A stretch of DNA of 64,000 nt from Melastoma dodecandrum (Eukaryota > Streptophyta > Magnoliopsida > Myrtales > Melastomataceae). Below, piece after piece: positions 24,134 to 35,665 of the stretch (positions within the stretch are counted from its first letter, which is position 1; each line of letters opens with the position of its first letter). A program made the position numbers and the translations under genes. The notes beneath the pieces were generated by a model. The model was not told the origin of the DNA. It was given only the letters and a program-made list of their open reading frames with translations, and searched no databases. The stretch spans positions 4,774,001-4,838,000 of the forward strand of contig JARUPY010000607.1 of the NCBI GenBank assembly GCA_029817715.1, given 5' to 3'.

Positions 24134-25350
24134 ATCCGTTAGCTGCCACCTTTTTTTTGCCCATCGCGAGAAAGTTAAAAAAGGGAAGAATATTCATTGT
24201 AGCTCCATTATCAACTAACACCTTATTCATCCTCACTCCATCAAAATCTGTCGTAATGTACATGGAATGAATATGTTGCGTCATCCCAAGAGGAGGTTTC
24301 TCAAATCAATGAAGCGGTGATCCCCTTGGTACTTAAAATCCGATCTAAGAATCTTACGCACTGAGCCTTTAGTAAGAATGAGTTTTTTACCTTGTCCTGA
24401 GAAACAGGTAGGTAGCTCGACCATGTTACAAGGCACCATGGGATCTCCACCCTCCTATTGCTCATAAGAAAGTTCTTCCCGTAATGGTGTGTAATCTGTT
24501 TACTCATCATAAACATAGTCTTCTTCTTCCCCATCTTCTACTTGTTGAGCCTTCTCTCGACATTCACCTGCCTCTATTGGTGAAACACTTCTACTCTTCT
24601 TGATTTCTCTCTGAGTACATCTCAAAATTGTATTGCGTACTGACTTCGGGATCATTGTTTTCCTACAAACTTGTTGCTATTCTTATTGTGGGTCCTTCGC
24701 AGGCTTTCCTACAATTCACTCGAGATTTTTAACAGGCGTAAACAAAGTCTTTCTTCTCGGGGTCATAGCCGTAATCTCCTACGCATCAGGTTTAATCACA
24801 ACGGCGTCCATAAATTTTGTAGTGAGATTACCTGTGATCTCGCTCTTGAGCTTAATCTCGATTTCCTCATTGGTCGATATTTGAACCAGCTTTAAGAAGT
24901 ACACCACACAACACTTTGTGCACATCTGTGAAATAAGGAAATTGTTTGAGGCAATCAGCCTGCACTTCTCGCAGAGTATCCCTTCCTCGAGAAAGCGGGC
25001 AATCTATGAGCCTTCTTGAATCAACTTTGGATTGATTTGGATAACTTCCTTTCATTTTGCCTCTATTGGTGTTTACTCAGCTTTGGTGGTATCGGGAGCA
25101 AGAATATCCTTTCTTGGGTGTTTGTCTGATATCAGCTCTCGAGCAGAGCAAGTCCAAACCTCTCATAGTCATTCACACGCTCGCACACACGAGACCTGCT
25201 AACCTGATCTCTCTCATCATACCGTTTCTGAAGGCTTTCATATCCGATAGACTCGAACGAGGAGCTACCTGAAGGCAAGTGTTTAAGAGTAAATCAGGAG
25301 TATGATGGCACCATTCTCATTGCCACTTCCTCGAGTTGGGTTAAGTCATA

Positions 25351-27141
25351 CTAGGGACACTCTTTGTTCATCTTCAAGTACCTACGGAAATTGCGGCACT
25401 TGTCCGTAGTGTGGGTGGAATCCATATGCCAGTGACAATGTCCATCATGAATTTCTTGAACCAAGCAGTTTACCACTTTTTTTCTCGACCGGGCATTTGG
25501 AAAGCCCGTTAACAATAGTGGTCTCTCCGGACACCTTAATTCCCTGAGATACATTATGAACATCAGTCTCGAGATAGAATACGGAGGTATCAACATAAAC
25601 ATCACATTTAATACACTTGTTTTCTGACTCGAGAGTGAACATATGTATTATGGGTTCTTCACTAAAGTGATTATCGTCTATGATACTCGACTCATTTACT
25701 TCAGCAACCGTAATTCTTTGGATTCAATCAGATCTAGAATAAGATTTCTGAAGTGCACCCACTCTTGAGTCGCATGAGTAAAGGTTCAATGCCATTTACA
25801 GTATTTCATTCGTTTATCTCGATCGTTCTAAACTAACTTATGACCAAGTCTAAGTTTTATGCGACCCTTCTAGTGTAACCAATTAAATATTTTATCCATC
25901 TGATCTATGTCAAAGGAGAGTTTCCTTTCTTCATCAAATTTCTGAGAGGCTCGGCCTTTTGAATTCTTGTTTACTAAAGGTTCACACACTATTTGTTCCC
26001 CTTTTATAAGTTCAGCTATATCAATTTATGCCCAATGTTCTACTTGACAATTCCTAATAGAGTGAAACTCTTCCCACAAGATATTATGATACTCAATTGC
26101 TCGTCTCGAGAGATCATGGAAATCTCGAAAACGTTCTTGGAGTTTCTTCCTTGTCTCTAGAGACAATGCATTCTAAGCTAGTTCGAGTTGATCTCTATCA
26201 GCTAAGACAGTTGTACACTTCAATAGGTTTTTTCTAAATTTTATCAGGATCAAATCAGGACTTTCCCTAGGTAACTGTTTCATTCTCATTATCTCTAATA
26301 GAGAGACTATTGAATTCAATTTGGCAACAAAGGCTTTAAGGAACTGAGTCTACATCTCGGCCCAATTTAAAATGGAATTTGGAGGAAGTCTCGAGTACTA
26401 GCTAAACGCATCTCCAGTTAAGGAATTAGGGACAAGTTTAAGCTTTAACATATCATTATTTGATATTTCTCCCATCTGATGAGTGAATCTGGCTATATGC
26501 TCTACATGAGTCATTTCATCTTCCCTGAGAATAAAGTAAACCTAGGAATTTTATACCCTCGAGATATTTTTATTCCCCTCTCTATATAATCGGGAATTGG
26601 ATTTCTATACAAGCGAACTTCCTCAGTCCTCGCACCTAGGACCATTTGTTCTACAACCTGGGCAATCTGACCTCTCATATTAGGGACGGGTGTAGAATCT
26701 AACACTAATTTTGGATCGACTAGCCTAAGTTTATAGTAGAGGTTCTCAGGATCCTTTCGTCGACCTGGAGGTAAATAAGCCGAATACAAATTGTTTTCAA
26801 AATCCTCTACAAATGTGGGATTCCAAATTTTTGCCAGGTTCCTGTATCGGACTTTTCGAGCTACCAATGCCAACTCCATATGCTCCATTAGAATTTCGAG
26901 GATACGATTCAACATGTGTATTATAAAGACTTTCATTAACCTTTTGTTTTCTAGCAACTTTCCCAGCATCTCCCATAAGTGGCTTTTCTCCTAAAGAGTC
27001 ATTTCTCTTCTCAGATTTACCACTCCTAAGGAAACTTATCATATCTATGAGTTCCTGATGCTTTTCATTCATTCGCATTTTTAGTTTCCTATGACTTTCC
27101 GTTTCTTCATTTTTAATTCTCTTACAGCACCATCCAGTCAT
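25351..27141 (-). pseudogene. Tat-type gag remnant
   Basis: The pieces are 26797-27141 (a charged N-terminal part), 26511-26969 (a region ending in SRGYKIPRFTLFSG, like the start of a Tat gag core) and 25351-25642 (HCHWHMDSTHTTDKCRNFRR, like the CH-rich segment found in gag of this lineage). The frame is broken in many places between 25650 and 26500. Confidence 0.6.
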
Positions 27142-27345
27142 GTTTAGTTACGAAGTCACTAGGAGAATAAGACAATCAGGGGTTGTTTTGGGGCCCTATA
27201 GGCTTGTTAGCATCAGCCGAATTTTCATTGATATCCTTTGTTTTCTCAAATGTACCTTCTGGATGATAGTTTCCACTTCCTCTAGTACATGTCATCTTTT
27301 CCAGAGTGAGTTTTCAATAATTCGCCTCCCAATGTGGTCGCCAAA

Positions 27346-28730
27346 AACGTGCTGGCGTGAAATTGTATTCCCCGTAGCACGTATCGAATTTTACAGTGAT
27401 TGTGGTCGTCGTAAAGTGAATAAACGCAAATGAAACAGGAACACAAATACTTGAATGTGCTGATTTACATGAACATAAGCTTCACAACACTTACAGACAT
27501 GACACGAATTGAAATACAACAAAAGGGATTGGAAAACGACGACAGGATGCTCCAAACGGACGACGGTGGCTGAACAGCGGCTACGGGAGACTCCTTTAAT
27601 GGAGACTACCGTGGTGGATTGGGGATCGAAGGTGATGACGGTGAATGGTGGTTTCTGGACACTGGGTTCTGGATGCTTTCAGGACGTTGTGGGAGAGCAA
27701 AAGCGATAGATCAAACTTGCCAAATTTGGACTTATAGAGTTGATCGTCTCTTTCTCTTCGTTCTTTCTGCCTTTTATGTTCCTAAAATCTTACGGTTGCA
27801 GTTGTTTAGTTAGAGTGTGATCTTCCTAGATCGTGTGCACTATTGAATCTCTATTTTGTAGGAGTCATCTACATCGTGCCTTGATTGATCGTTTTGGGTT
27901 TGCCACGTGTCTTGTTCTATTGACGTGGTCAAACATGAGTTGTTTCATAGTAGACTTACTTGGGACATCATAAGTTCTCGAACTATGAGGAGTTACCTAA
28001 GGCTTACTCGGGATGCGTTTCTCGGATGACGTTCGCCGTGAGCCCTTACTCGGGATGTGCTTCTCGAGTGATATTTACCCCGAGTTCTGTTCTCCTCGAA
28101 TTCTCGAGAATGGAGTCCAAAATTCATGTGCCAACATTAACAATGGATATATTTCTTCTCTTGCATACTCCGACGGGCCAAAGTTAATAGAATGTCCTAG
28201 TCCATACATGACAGACATAATAACTCATATTTTTCTACTTATTTATTTTTGCAATCTAGCACCTCAATTTTTCGATGACTACTCATCTTGAAATGTTCAT
28301 TACTAATTCCAAAGACTCAACAATGCCAATAACAATGACAACTCTTATTACATACGATTTCTCTGTCTAACTCTTTGCCTCATCATTGGAAAACTCTATC
28401 GAAATTCGTGAAAAGTTATTACTCCACCGACACGTAAGGGGAAGATTCTATAATTACGTTTCGTGTATTAAGGAACTCTTTAACAAATTGTCAAAGGAAG
28501 ATAGTCGGTCAAAATTAAGTAATTAATAAAAGACAAAATATCGATAATTGGCTAAATGAATTTGTCAACTTTATGTTTTGGCCTAACGTTTTAAAAGTTT
28601 TTAATTTAACCTTAAACCAATTTTAGTTTTTCAATTTAGCCCTGTTCGTAACGAAGTTAACGATTCGCCGTTAAGCGTTTGAATTATTCGAAGTATCTTT
28701 TAAAACTTTTTATCTTTTTTTTTCTTTTTT
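27346..28730. other. Probable remnant of the gypsy 5' LTR and spacer
   Basis: The left part (from about 27350, after the primer site) should be the 5' LTR of the Tat element, though no second copy is present to confirm its extent. Open frames here have no motif. From about 28520 the DNA is A/T-rich and includes a word (aaaatatcgat) that recurs at 29683, perhaps another old insertion end. Nothing else is recognisable. Confidence 0.4.
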
Positions 28731-29659
28731 GGCAAAATATCGGATTTTGGCCCTAATTATCGGGCTATTTTCATCTGTGGCCATAACTTTATTTTTTTTT
28801 TATTTATGGCCATAACTATGACATTGATTTTGTTTCGTAACGCCGTTGGTGGATCTTACCTACGTGGACTAACGGCTGAACTCGTGGCAACAAACGTGGC
28901 CATCCTGTCTTTTAGAAAAAAGACAAAATATCTGATTTTGGCCTAAATTATCGGGCTATTTTCATTTGCGGCCACGACTTTATTTTTTTTTTAATTTATG
29001 GCCATAACTATGACATTTATTTTGTTTATGCCATCGACGTAGCGCCGTTGGTGGATCTTACCTGCGTGGATTAACGGCTGAACTCTCGTGCGAATATGGC
29101 AATAAACGTGGCCATCATGTCTTTAAAAAAACCCAAATTAATAAAAACCGTAAATCCCCTCCCCAGATGTTCATGACCCTCCTTAATCCTGCTGCCTACG
29201 CCACAACCAAACCTTTCGTGGCCTTGCAACCCCAGCAGCAGCATCGCATGTTCAAGGTGGGGTTCTTCGCTTGGATGTGATGGGCATCCTGTTCTGTGAA
29301 TTTATTCCCCCTCTCACCCCGACGGCTCTTCTATATGGGGCATCGAGGCCATAAACAAAATTAATGTCATAGTTATCGCCATAAATTAAAAAAAAAATAA
29401 AGTCGCGGTCGCAAATGAAAATAGCCCGATAATTGGGGTTAAAATCCGATATTTTGTCTTTTTTCTAAAAGACAGGATGGCCACGTTTGTTGCCACGAGT
29501 TCAACCGTTAGTCCACGTAGGTAAGATCCACCAACAGCGTTACGTCGAGGCCATAAACAAAATCAATGTCATAGTTATGGCCCATAAATAAAAAAAAATA
29601 AAGTTGTGGCCGCAAATGAAAATAGCCCGATAATTGGGGCCAAAATCCGATATTTTGCC
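28731..29659. mobile_element. Mutator-like element with doubled terminal repeats
   Basis: The outer ends are inverted (ggcaaaatatcggattttgg at 28731; its reverse complement ends at 29659) and extend about 190 bp on each side. A second, inner copy of the same repeat follows in tandem (from about 28923 on the left, to about 29461 on the right), so each arm is a doublet. A perfect 9-bp direct repeat, ttctttttt, flanks the whole at 28722-28730 and 29660-29668. The interior (about 29130-29340) is GC-richer and contains a short open frame (29167-29280) with no recognised family, possibly captured DNA. There is no transposase. Confidence 0.85.
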
Positions 29660-29936
29660 TTCTTTTTTAAAAGGGAAAATATCGATGACCTAAAGCTCCA
29701 TCCAATTTTTTTTATCCTCTCGAAGTCTCCTCGATCGATGACCTAACCCTTTCTCCTCCCCTCTCCATTACTACCCCCAGGTTTTTTATCATTAGGGTTT
29801 CTACCATCTTCTTCCTCCTATTCTTCTTCTTCTTCTTCAATCGAAGCCTCCTGCCCTGTCAAGAGAAGGGGGGAAGGGAAGAGGGAAGAGGGAAGGGGAA
29901 GAGGGAGGAGATTGTTCTTCGCCCCCAAGGCTTTCT

Positions 29937-30456
29937 TGATGAGGATAGCCAAACAAGACAAGTTTGACGCCTTCCAATCCTTATGTCGCCAGAGATCGTT
30001 CCAGATCCTTCTGGGTGTCGGTTTCCTCTACCTGGTCCTCGTCAACGTCGAGATTCCCTACGTTTCCAGGGAAACCCTGTCTTGATCCCCCGCTATGTTA
30101 AGTTGCAGACCGACCAGGACATCCAGACATAGGTCGCCCCTTCCCGCGCTCTGGTTAACGTCACTTCTTTCTCTGGTGGCGGTTCGAACCCCGCAGGGGG
30201 ACTTGTCCCCTGCCGTTGCCGTCCCCAAGGGAAGGCGCATTACTAGGAGGAGCACGATCTCCGGGCTTGACTTTGGGAATGCTTGGAAGAACGGAGTTGG
30301 GAAGGGGTTCTCGGGTTTGCATATGTCCGCCAAGGTCGCCTGGGATGTCGGGAGGAAGTTTTGGTCGGAATTGGCTTCTGCGAAGGTGAGTCAGCGGAAG
30401 GAGGTCCTCGCTGTCGATTATGCGTGGGCTTGTCTGAGAAGACGACGGCTTGTCAC
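29937..30456 (+). pseudogene. N-terminal remnant of a hydroxyproline O-galactosyltransferase-like gene
   Basis: The plus strand reads MRIAKQDKFDAFQSLCRQR, then a signal-anchor segment (FQILLGVGFLYLVLVNVEIP), which resembles the opening of plant Golgi beta-1,3-galactosyltransferases acting on arabinogalactan proteins. After a stop (RETLS) and at least one more break, a second segment in another frame reads ISGLDFGNAWKNGVGKGFS and HMSAKVAWDVGRKFWSEL, matching the stem region of such enzymes. The galectin-like and catalytic domains are absent; the AGD14 gene starts 500 bp on. Recognition rests on short motifs, so the family call is moderate. Confidence 0.55.
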
Positions 30457-30981
30457 GTAGAAAAGACAAATTATATGTATTAATGCTAAACGAAGAATCG
30501 TCGTCACGACTACGAGAAAATTTCGAAAGAATGTTTACCGTATATTTTATTTTACATTTAAAAAAAAGAGGAATGTAGTAATAACAACTTTTTAAGAACA
30601 TCATACGAATGAAGTCTTTTGCCATTGACTGGCCAGTTTATTTCAAGAAAAGAAAAGCCGCTATCCGTCTTTCTCGAAATATCGTTTAATTATTCTTTCA
30701 GGCAGTTGGTCGTTTTCCGTTACAAACGTCGGGTTCCCAGAGTTTTGCCCTCCCCTCCCCCGATTTCTACGGATTCACGTTTGCCGTTTTCACGCGCGCG
30801 ACAGCTATTCGACGAAATGGCTCCCCTTGATTTTCTTTTGTTTTCCTTCCACTCCTCCTTCATTCCCTCTTCGTTTGCCCGTGCCCACCCCACGAGGAGG
30901 ACGGTTCCCCCCCGTTCGACCCGTGCAGAAACTTTCCTTCTTTTCTTTGTCTATTTCGTTTGGTTTTCCCGGTGAGCGGAG

Positions 30982-33900
30982 ATGAAGGATGAGGAGAAGC
31001 TCGAGAGGACGATCCGCGGGCTCTCGAAGCTCCCTGAGAATCGTAGATGCATAAACTGCAACGCCCTGGTATTGTAGATAGACAACATCTCTACCCGATC
31101 TTTTTTTCTTCGTACTAGAGGGTTTTATTTTGTTTTTCTTTTTTTTTTGTGTTTAAGGGACCGCAGTATGTCTGCACTACCTTCAACACGTTTGTCTGCC
31201 AAATTTGTAGCGGGATTCAGTAAGCCCCTGCGTATATATACTCCATTCTGATCAAGGCTTGCATTTCCTGAGACGATTTATTGATTCCCTTTCTGTTCAT
31301 GGTAAATTTTGTGCAGCCGCGAATTCACGCACAGGGTCAAGTCGATATCGATGGCTAAATTCTCTCAGGATGAAGTCAACGCGCTTCAAGCGGGAGGAAA
31401 CGAGGCGAGTCGAACAGAACGGCTACCCATATGAAGTAGACTATATTGTTTTGTTATGTTAATTTATTTTCTCATAACGAACCATTTTGCTGTGTTTCTC
31501 ATATGCAGAAAGCTAGGATGATATTTTTCAAAGAATATGATCCGCAACGCCAACCCCAGCCAGCCAGTAGTAGGTTGATAGGCTACTCCTGCATGAAGTG
31601 TACTGCCTTTGAGTTTTATTTTTTGCAGTATCTTCTTGATTTAGATCTTGGTTTACAGCAATATGTACAGGCTCAGAGATTTCATCAAGCATGTTTATGT
31701 GGATGGAAAATACATGGGCAAGACTAGTCTCGAGCAGCTTCCGAGGCTAAGACTAGTAAGTGATGTGAGAAAATGGGCTCCAGCCGCATCCACTCGAGCA
31801 GCAGCTCTTTATATGTGATTGTTTATATTTGCAGACTATTAAAAAAGAAGAGATTCCGGAAAGCATGAAGTCACACAGTCCCAGATCCGAGGGACGAAAC
31901 GAAAGACATCATAGTGGAATGTATAGTCCAAGCGGGAGAAGCGAGGGTAGCTCCTACAGATACTATTACGATGAGAGGAGAAGTCCACGCTATCCTCGAG
32001 AGAGTTCCAGGAGTGGCGGTTACATGAAGAGTCCGATCAAATTTGAGGTTGTTGACGACAGGTTTCGCGATGACTCTGGAACTGGCAGACGTTCTCTTGC
32101 TCGAAGGCCTGCTTTTGAAGAATCCAAATTACAGAATAAGTCCCCAGAATACCCCAGCACCAGTACTACCCCTGCAAAAGAGGAGATGCCACATCACAAT
32201 GCCGGTGCCAGAAGTTCGATTCCATCTGGCAGTGTTAAGGTTTTTTTGTTTTTTTGGTAGAAAGGGGCCAGTGTTGAGGTTTCCTGATATTGGCTGAATA
32301 GTGTCTCACGTTATCTCACTATATGTTATTCTTAGAAATCTAGATCAGTTCACTAATTTGCATTTACTCTTGCTTTATAATGTAGAAAGTTCCCTCTGCC
32401 GGTACCTTGGTAACTACTGGTGGAAATGAAGTCAAATGGAAAGTTGCTGCCGCAGAAACTCCGGTCATCGCTGGCGATGACAAGAAGCTGGCTGGAACTC
32501 CGACAGAGTGTCAAAAGCAGCTAGAAACTCCCTCTGCTGATAAAAAAAACGAGATCATGTCTACTTCTTCAAGAAAAAAGAATACTTTGGAGGAACTATT
32601 GTTTGAATTATCAGTTCCTGCACCTACTCGTCTCGAGAATAATTTTGAAGTTCTCGGCTCTGTCATCCCGCAATCCACCCAGCCACAGTCTAAACCGCAG
32701 GTCACTCCTACCGTGAGTCAGCCTGCCCCACAGCCTGAGACAGGAGGCTTAGTGCCTGAGAAGGCTGAAGATCTACAATCGACTCCTGATCTCTCTTCAA
32801 AACCTAGTCAAGGACCTTCCACAAATGCTCTTGACAGGGTTACAGAACCTGGCGGAGAGATGTCCCCGAGCATTCAGCAAATTCTGCCTCCTACCACCCC
32901 TCCAAAGGATGAAATCACTCTGAAAGATCAGGAAATGCTCCAGTCAGAGGTAATTGCTCGCTTAGGGAACTATAATTTAGATCCCATCTGTTGTACCCTC
33001 TTTGATATTGATAGTACCTGATTAATGGAATCATCTGCAGCAACCATTGTTCCTCATGACCATTGAAGATGAACCACCAATGAACCCATCTGAAAATACA
33101 GCATCTGTTGTGCCCGAGACAAGTGTTGCTGACGTTCCTCAAGAGCATGAACATGAACACAAACCCACAAATACTCCTCCTGTGCAAAATACCAGTGTCG
33201 TCGAGGCACCCCTACAACAGCCAGTAGTCAAGCAAATGCCTGCGAGCAGGCGAACGGAACTCCCTGCTGTAAGTACATTTAAAAAGTCTTCTGCCGTCAA
33301 TGTTGCAGTCAACTTATCAAACTACTGTACTTGTAGGACATTTTTACTGCACTGTATCAACCAGTGCATGCCCCAATGCCAGTTTGGCAGACTGGCACAC
33401 CCCATGGCATGGGCTTCAACATGCAATACTACCCTCGAGTGACGGTGGTATAGATGCACGAGCATACGTCTTCTAGATGAAAGATATCAGAGAGAGGACT
33501 GTTGTTTATGAGTTCTATCATTTTTTGTGCAGCCTTCACCGGCGTACTCTGCCGCATCTAAGTCTACCAACCCATTCGATACCGATGATGGAGAAAATGT
33601 GACACAACGACCCCCAGTATGTACAATTACTTTCCGTTTAAGTCCTCTGCACAAGTCCCTGTTTGTTTGCAGGAAACAAACTCCATTTTCTGTTTCTCTT
33701 TTGCTTAAAAAAAAGAAAGAGAACACATTTGTTACGGGAAGATGAAAACCAATTTTCGTAAAATCAGGCAACACTTTAGGCACTACTCTTTCTGATATTA
33801 ATACTTCTCGCTTCACTGTAGTTTCCTTCGATGATGCCTCTTCAAGGAAGTCTTCCTAATGCCCCCTCAGCCTCCTTTGGCTTTAGGCCAGACCTAAGCC

Positions 33901-34320
33901 AGACTGCACCATCGTCAAACTCAATGCAGCCTCAACCTCCGGCTTACTCACCGTATCTGCTTAATCAGTCGCCTTATGCTGCAGGACCTTCTCTCGGTAG
34001 AATCTCGAGTTGGTTTGTCTAGGTGATCTCTGGTAAAGGTAAGCCCTCTCTAATGGTTCTGTTCGTTGCAGGCATGCAGATGGAGCAGGCTGGACAAAAT
34101 AAAGCGCAACATTTCGGGTAAGCCCCACAACAATGGAGCAGAAGCTCGAGAATACAACGTCACAAAATTTACCTTGAATGATTGATTCTTCAGGGCGCAT
34201 GGATTCGACTCCTCCGCAGCAAGCTCCTTGGCCACACATCAGCAAGCGACTATGAACTACTCGGTGACTGGCATGCTGAATATGTTTCCTTCTTCGGGGG
34301 GAGGAAACCCGTTCGGTTAG
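30982..34320 (+). CDS. AGD14: AGD14-type ArfGAP protein, 13 exons
   Basis: The exons are 30982-31068, 31158-31219, 31317-31404, 31509-31573, 31671-31755, 31835-32239, 32386-32949, 33041-33268, 33337-33438, 33533-33616, 33822-33996, 34072-34117 and 34194-34320. They join in phase to 705 residues without an internal stop, ending in NPFG. The first ~125 residues are an ArfGAP domain: the zinc finger CINC-16-CQIC and the arginine following at HR, which in the family stimulates GTP hydrolysis by Arf. The rest is low-complexity Ser/Pro/Gln with repeated TNPF/NPFD-like ends, as in AGD14 and its relatives of vesicle trafficking. Exon 3 appears to use a GC donor (GAG|GCGAGT), and exons 4 and 9 have weak donors (GTTGAT, GTGACG), chosen because only they keep the conserved sequence in phase. 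Confidence 0.85.
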
Positions 34321-34427
34321 CTCAGGAAGGTAGCCGAACTTCTTCGAAAGCAGGGGATTAGTTAGTTAATATAAAGTAGAACAGTTTGGAACGGAATGGT
34401 TTAGATCGGAACGCGACATTGTTTTAT

Positions 34428-34498
34428 TATGACTCGATTTTCTAGTCATGATGTGGGCACACTCGTAAATCGAGTCATAATCGAGTGTGCCCACATCA
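34428..34498. repeat. Interleaved inverted repeats at the Athila left boundary
   Basis: tatgactcgattt (34428-34440) pairs with 34467-34479, and tgatgtgggcacactcg (34449-34465) pairs with 34482-34498. The order is A-B-A'-B', so the two stems cross as in a pseudoknot. Segment B also occurs inside the gag gene of the same Athila element (41840-41863). Confidence 0.85.
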
Positions 34499-35665
34499 CG
34501 TCGAAAACGTATTCACCACGCAAGTGCACGTGATCGTACAAGTAATAAAGTGTAAGTAAAATATCGTTCCCACGAGGACTGATCTAAACTTCTCCCAATT
34601 ATTAAAATACTGTCAATCTCTATTATCCAATTAAGCGAGTTGAGAATTAATCAAACTAAATGTAAAGCTAAAGAAAACGAGTAAGTAAATTGAATTAAAA
34701 TTCAAATGAGAAAAGTACCTAGGGCAACGATTTCACCGGACAATTAATCGCAAGTCATATCTCAATCAACACGCTTAAGATGATCTGGTTGATAATCTAG
34801 AATTCGGTTAACTTCCTACGCCCCTCCTGAGGTCATAAGAACGTACAACTCTGTAAATAGTAATCACTCTATTCCTAGGTAGATTAACTATCGAGTGCCC
34901 CTTAAGAATCAATCACAATTTGATTACTCAGGATGATTGGGTATATTCCTATCCCGCTCGTTAATAATCACGTCTTTCGACCAAGTTTACCCTAGGTTAT
35001 TCCTCTCCCCGTGCTTAATCTAGGATTCCCCTTCCGAGTTCACCTAAATTCACTATTCAATCCTATTGGTGATCAGGCAATAAGAAAGCATTAAGAACGA
35101 ACAGGAATAATCTAACCTAAATCATTCAAGTGTGTCAAAAGAGATAGACTCTTGACTAATTGTCAAGATCCATCTTAACCCTAGGCAAAGAAAATTAGTT
35201 CATAACCGAAGTAAACGAAAACATCAGATCCATCGTAAACAATGAAAACGACATAAAGGAAAACTAAAAGAAAAAACTGGCGAAGTTTCTGTCGACGGCT
35301 CCCTGTTACCAGCAGCCTCCTCTGCCCCTCTCCAGGTAAAATACAATGTTTTTATAATCCCCATAAACCTAGAGAATCCCTGAAAATAAGAAAAGAAAGT
35401 CTTTTTTTTTTCTCCCCAATGTAGCTTTAGGTCTTGCAAGAGCATCCAAAGATCTTCCATCTGCACAAAGTCTTCATAATTACGCCGAGATCCCCTTTTC
35501 TTCATATTTATCCTGAAATAGACCAAAAGAACTCGGCAGTAATCCATTTCTCGGGAATAATGTGAAATAACCAGTAATATTATGTAATGAACGTAATATT
35601 TCACAAATCTAACAAAATCTAAGTATGAAATTGCCCTAAATAACTCTACTTTCATAGAGTTATCA
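34488..35665 (-). repeat. Left LTR (3' LTR) of the Athila element
   Basis: This is a direct copy of 42548-43714 from gtcgaaaacgtattcacc onward to ...tcatagagttatca. It is followed by caccccaaaacc, which reads on the minus strand as the purine-rich ggttttggggtg, a polypurine tract. The first ~10 bases do not match the right copy. Confidence 0.88.

Larger units (their letters stand above)
21398..27345 (-). mobile_element. Truncated Ty3/gypsy element, Tat-like lineage
   Basis: On the minus strand the order is gag (27141 to about 25350), protease (24133-23906), reverse transcriptase (22898-22294), RNase H (about 22038-21856) and a second, archaeal-type RNase H (21720-21480, DGSSTRLGAEIGIVI and GDSQQVVNQVNG). 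A second RNase H is a known mark of the Tat lineage. The integrase and 3' LTR are missing: the element stops at about 21398 against the MULE. A candidate primer site lies near 27330-27350 (tttttggcgaccacattggg on the minus strand), so the 5' LTR should start at about 27350 and extend right, but its far end cannot be fixed with only one copy. Confidence 0.78.
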
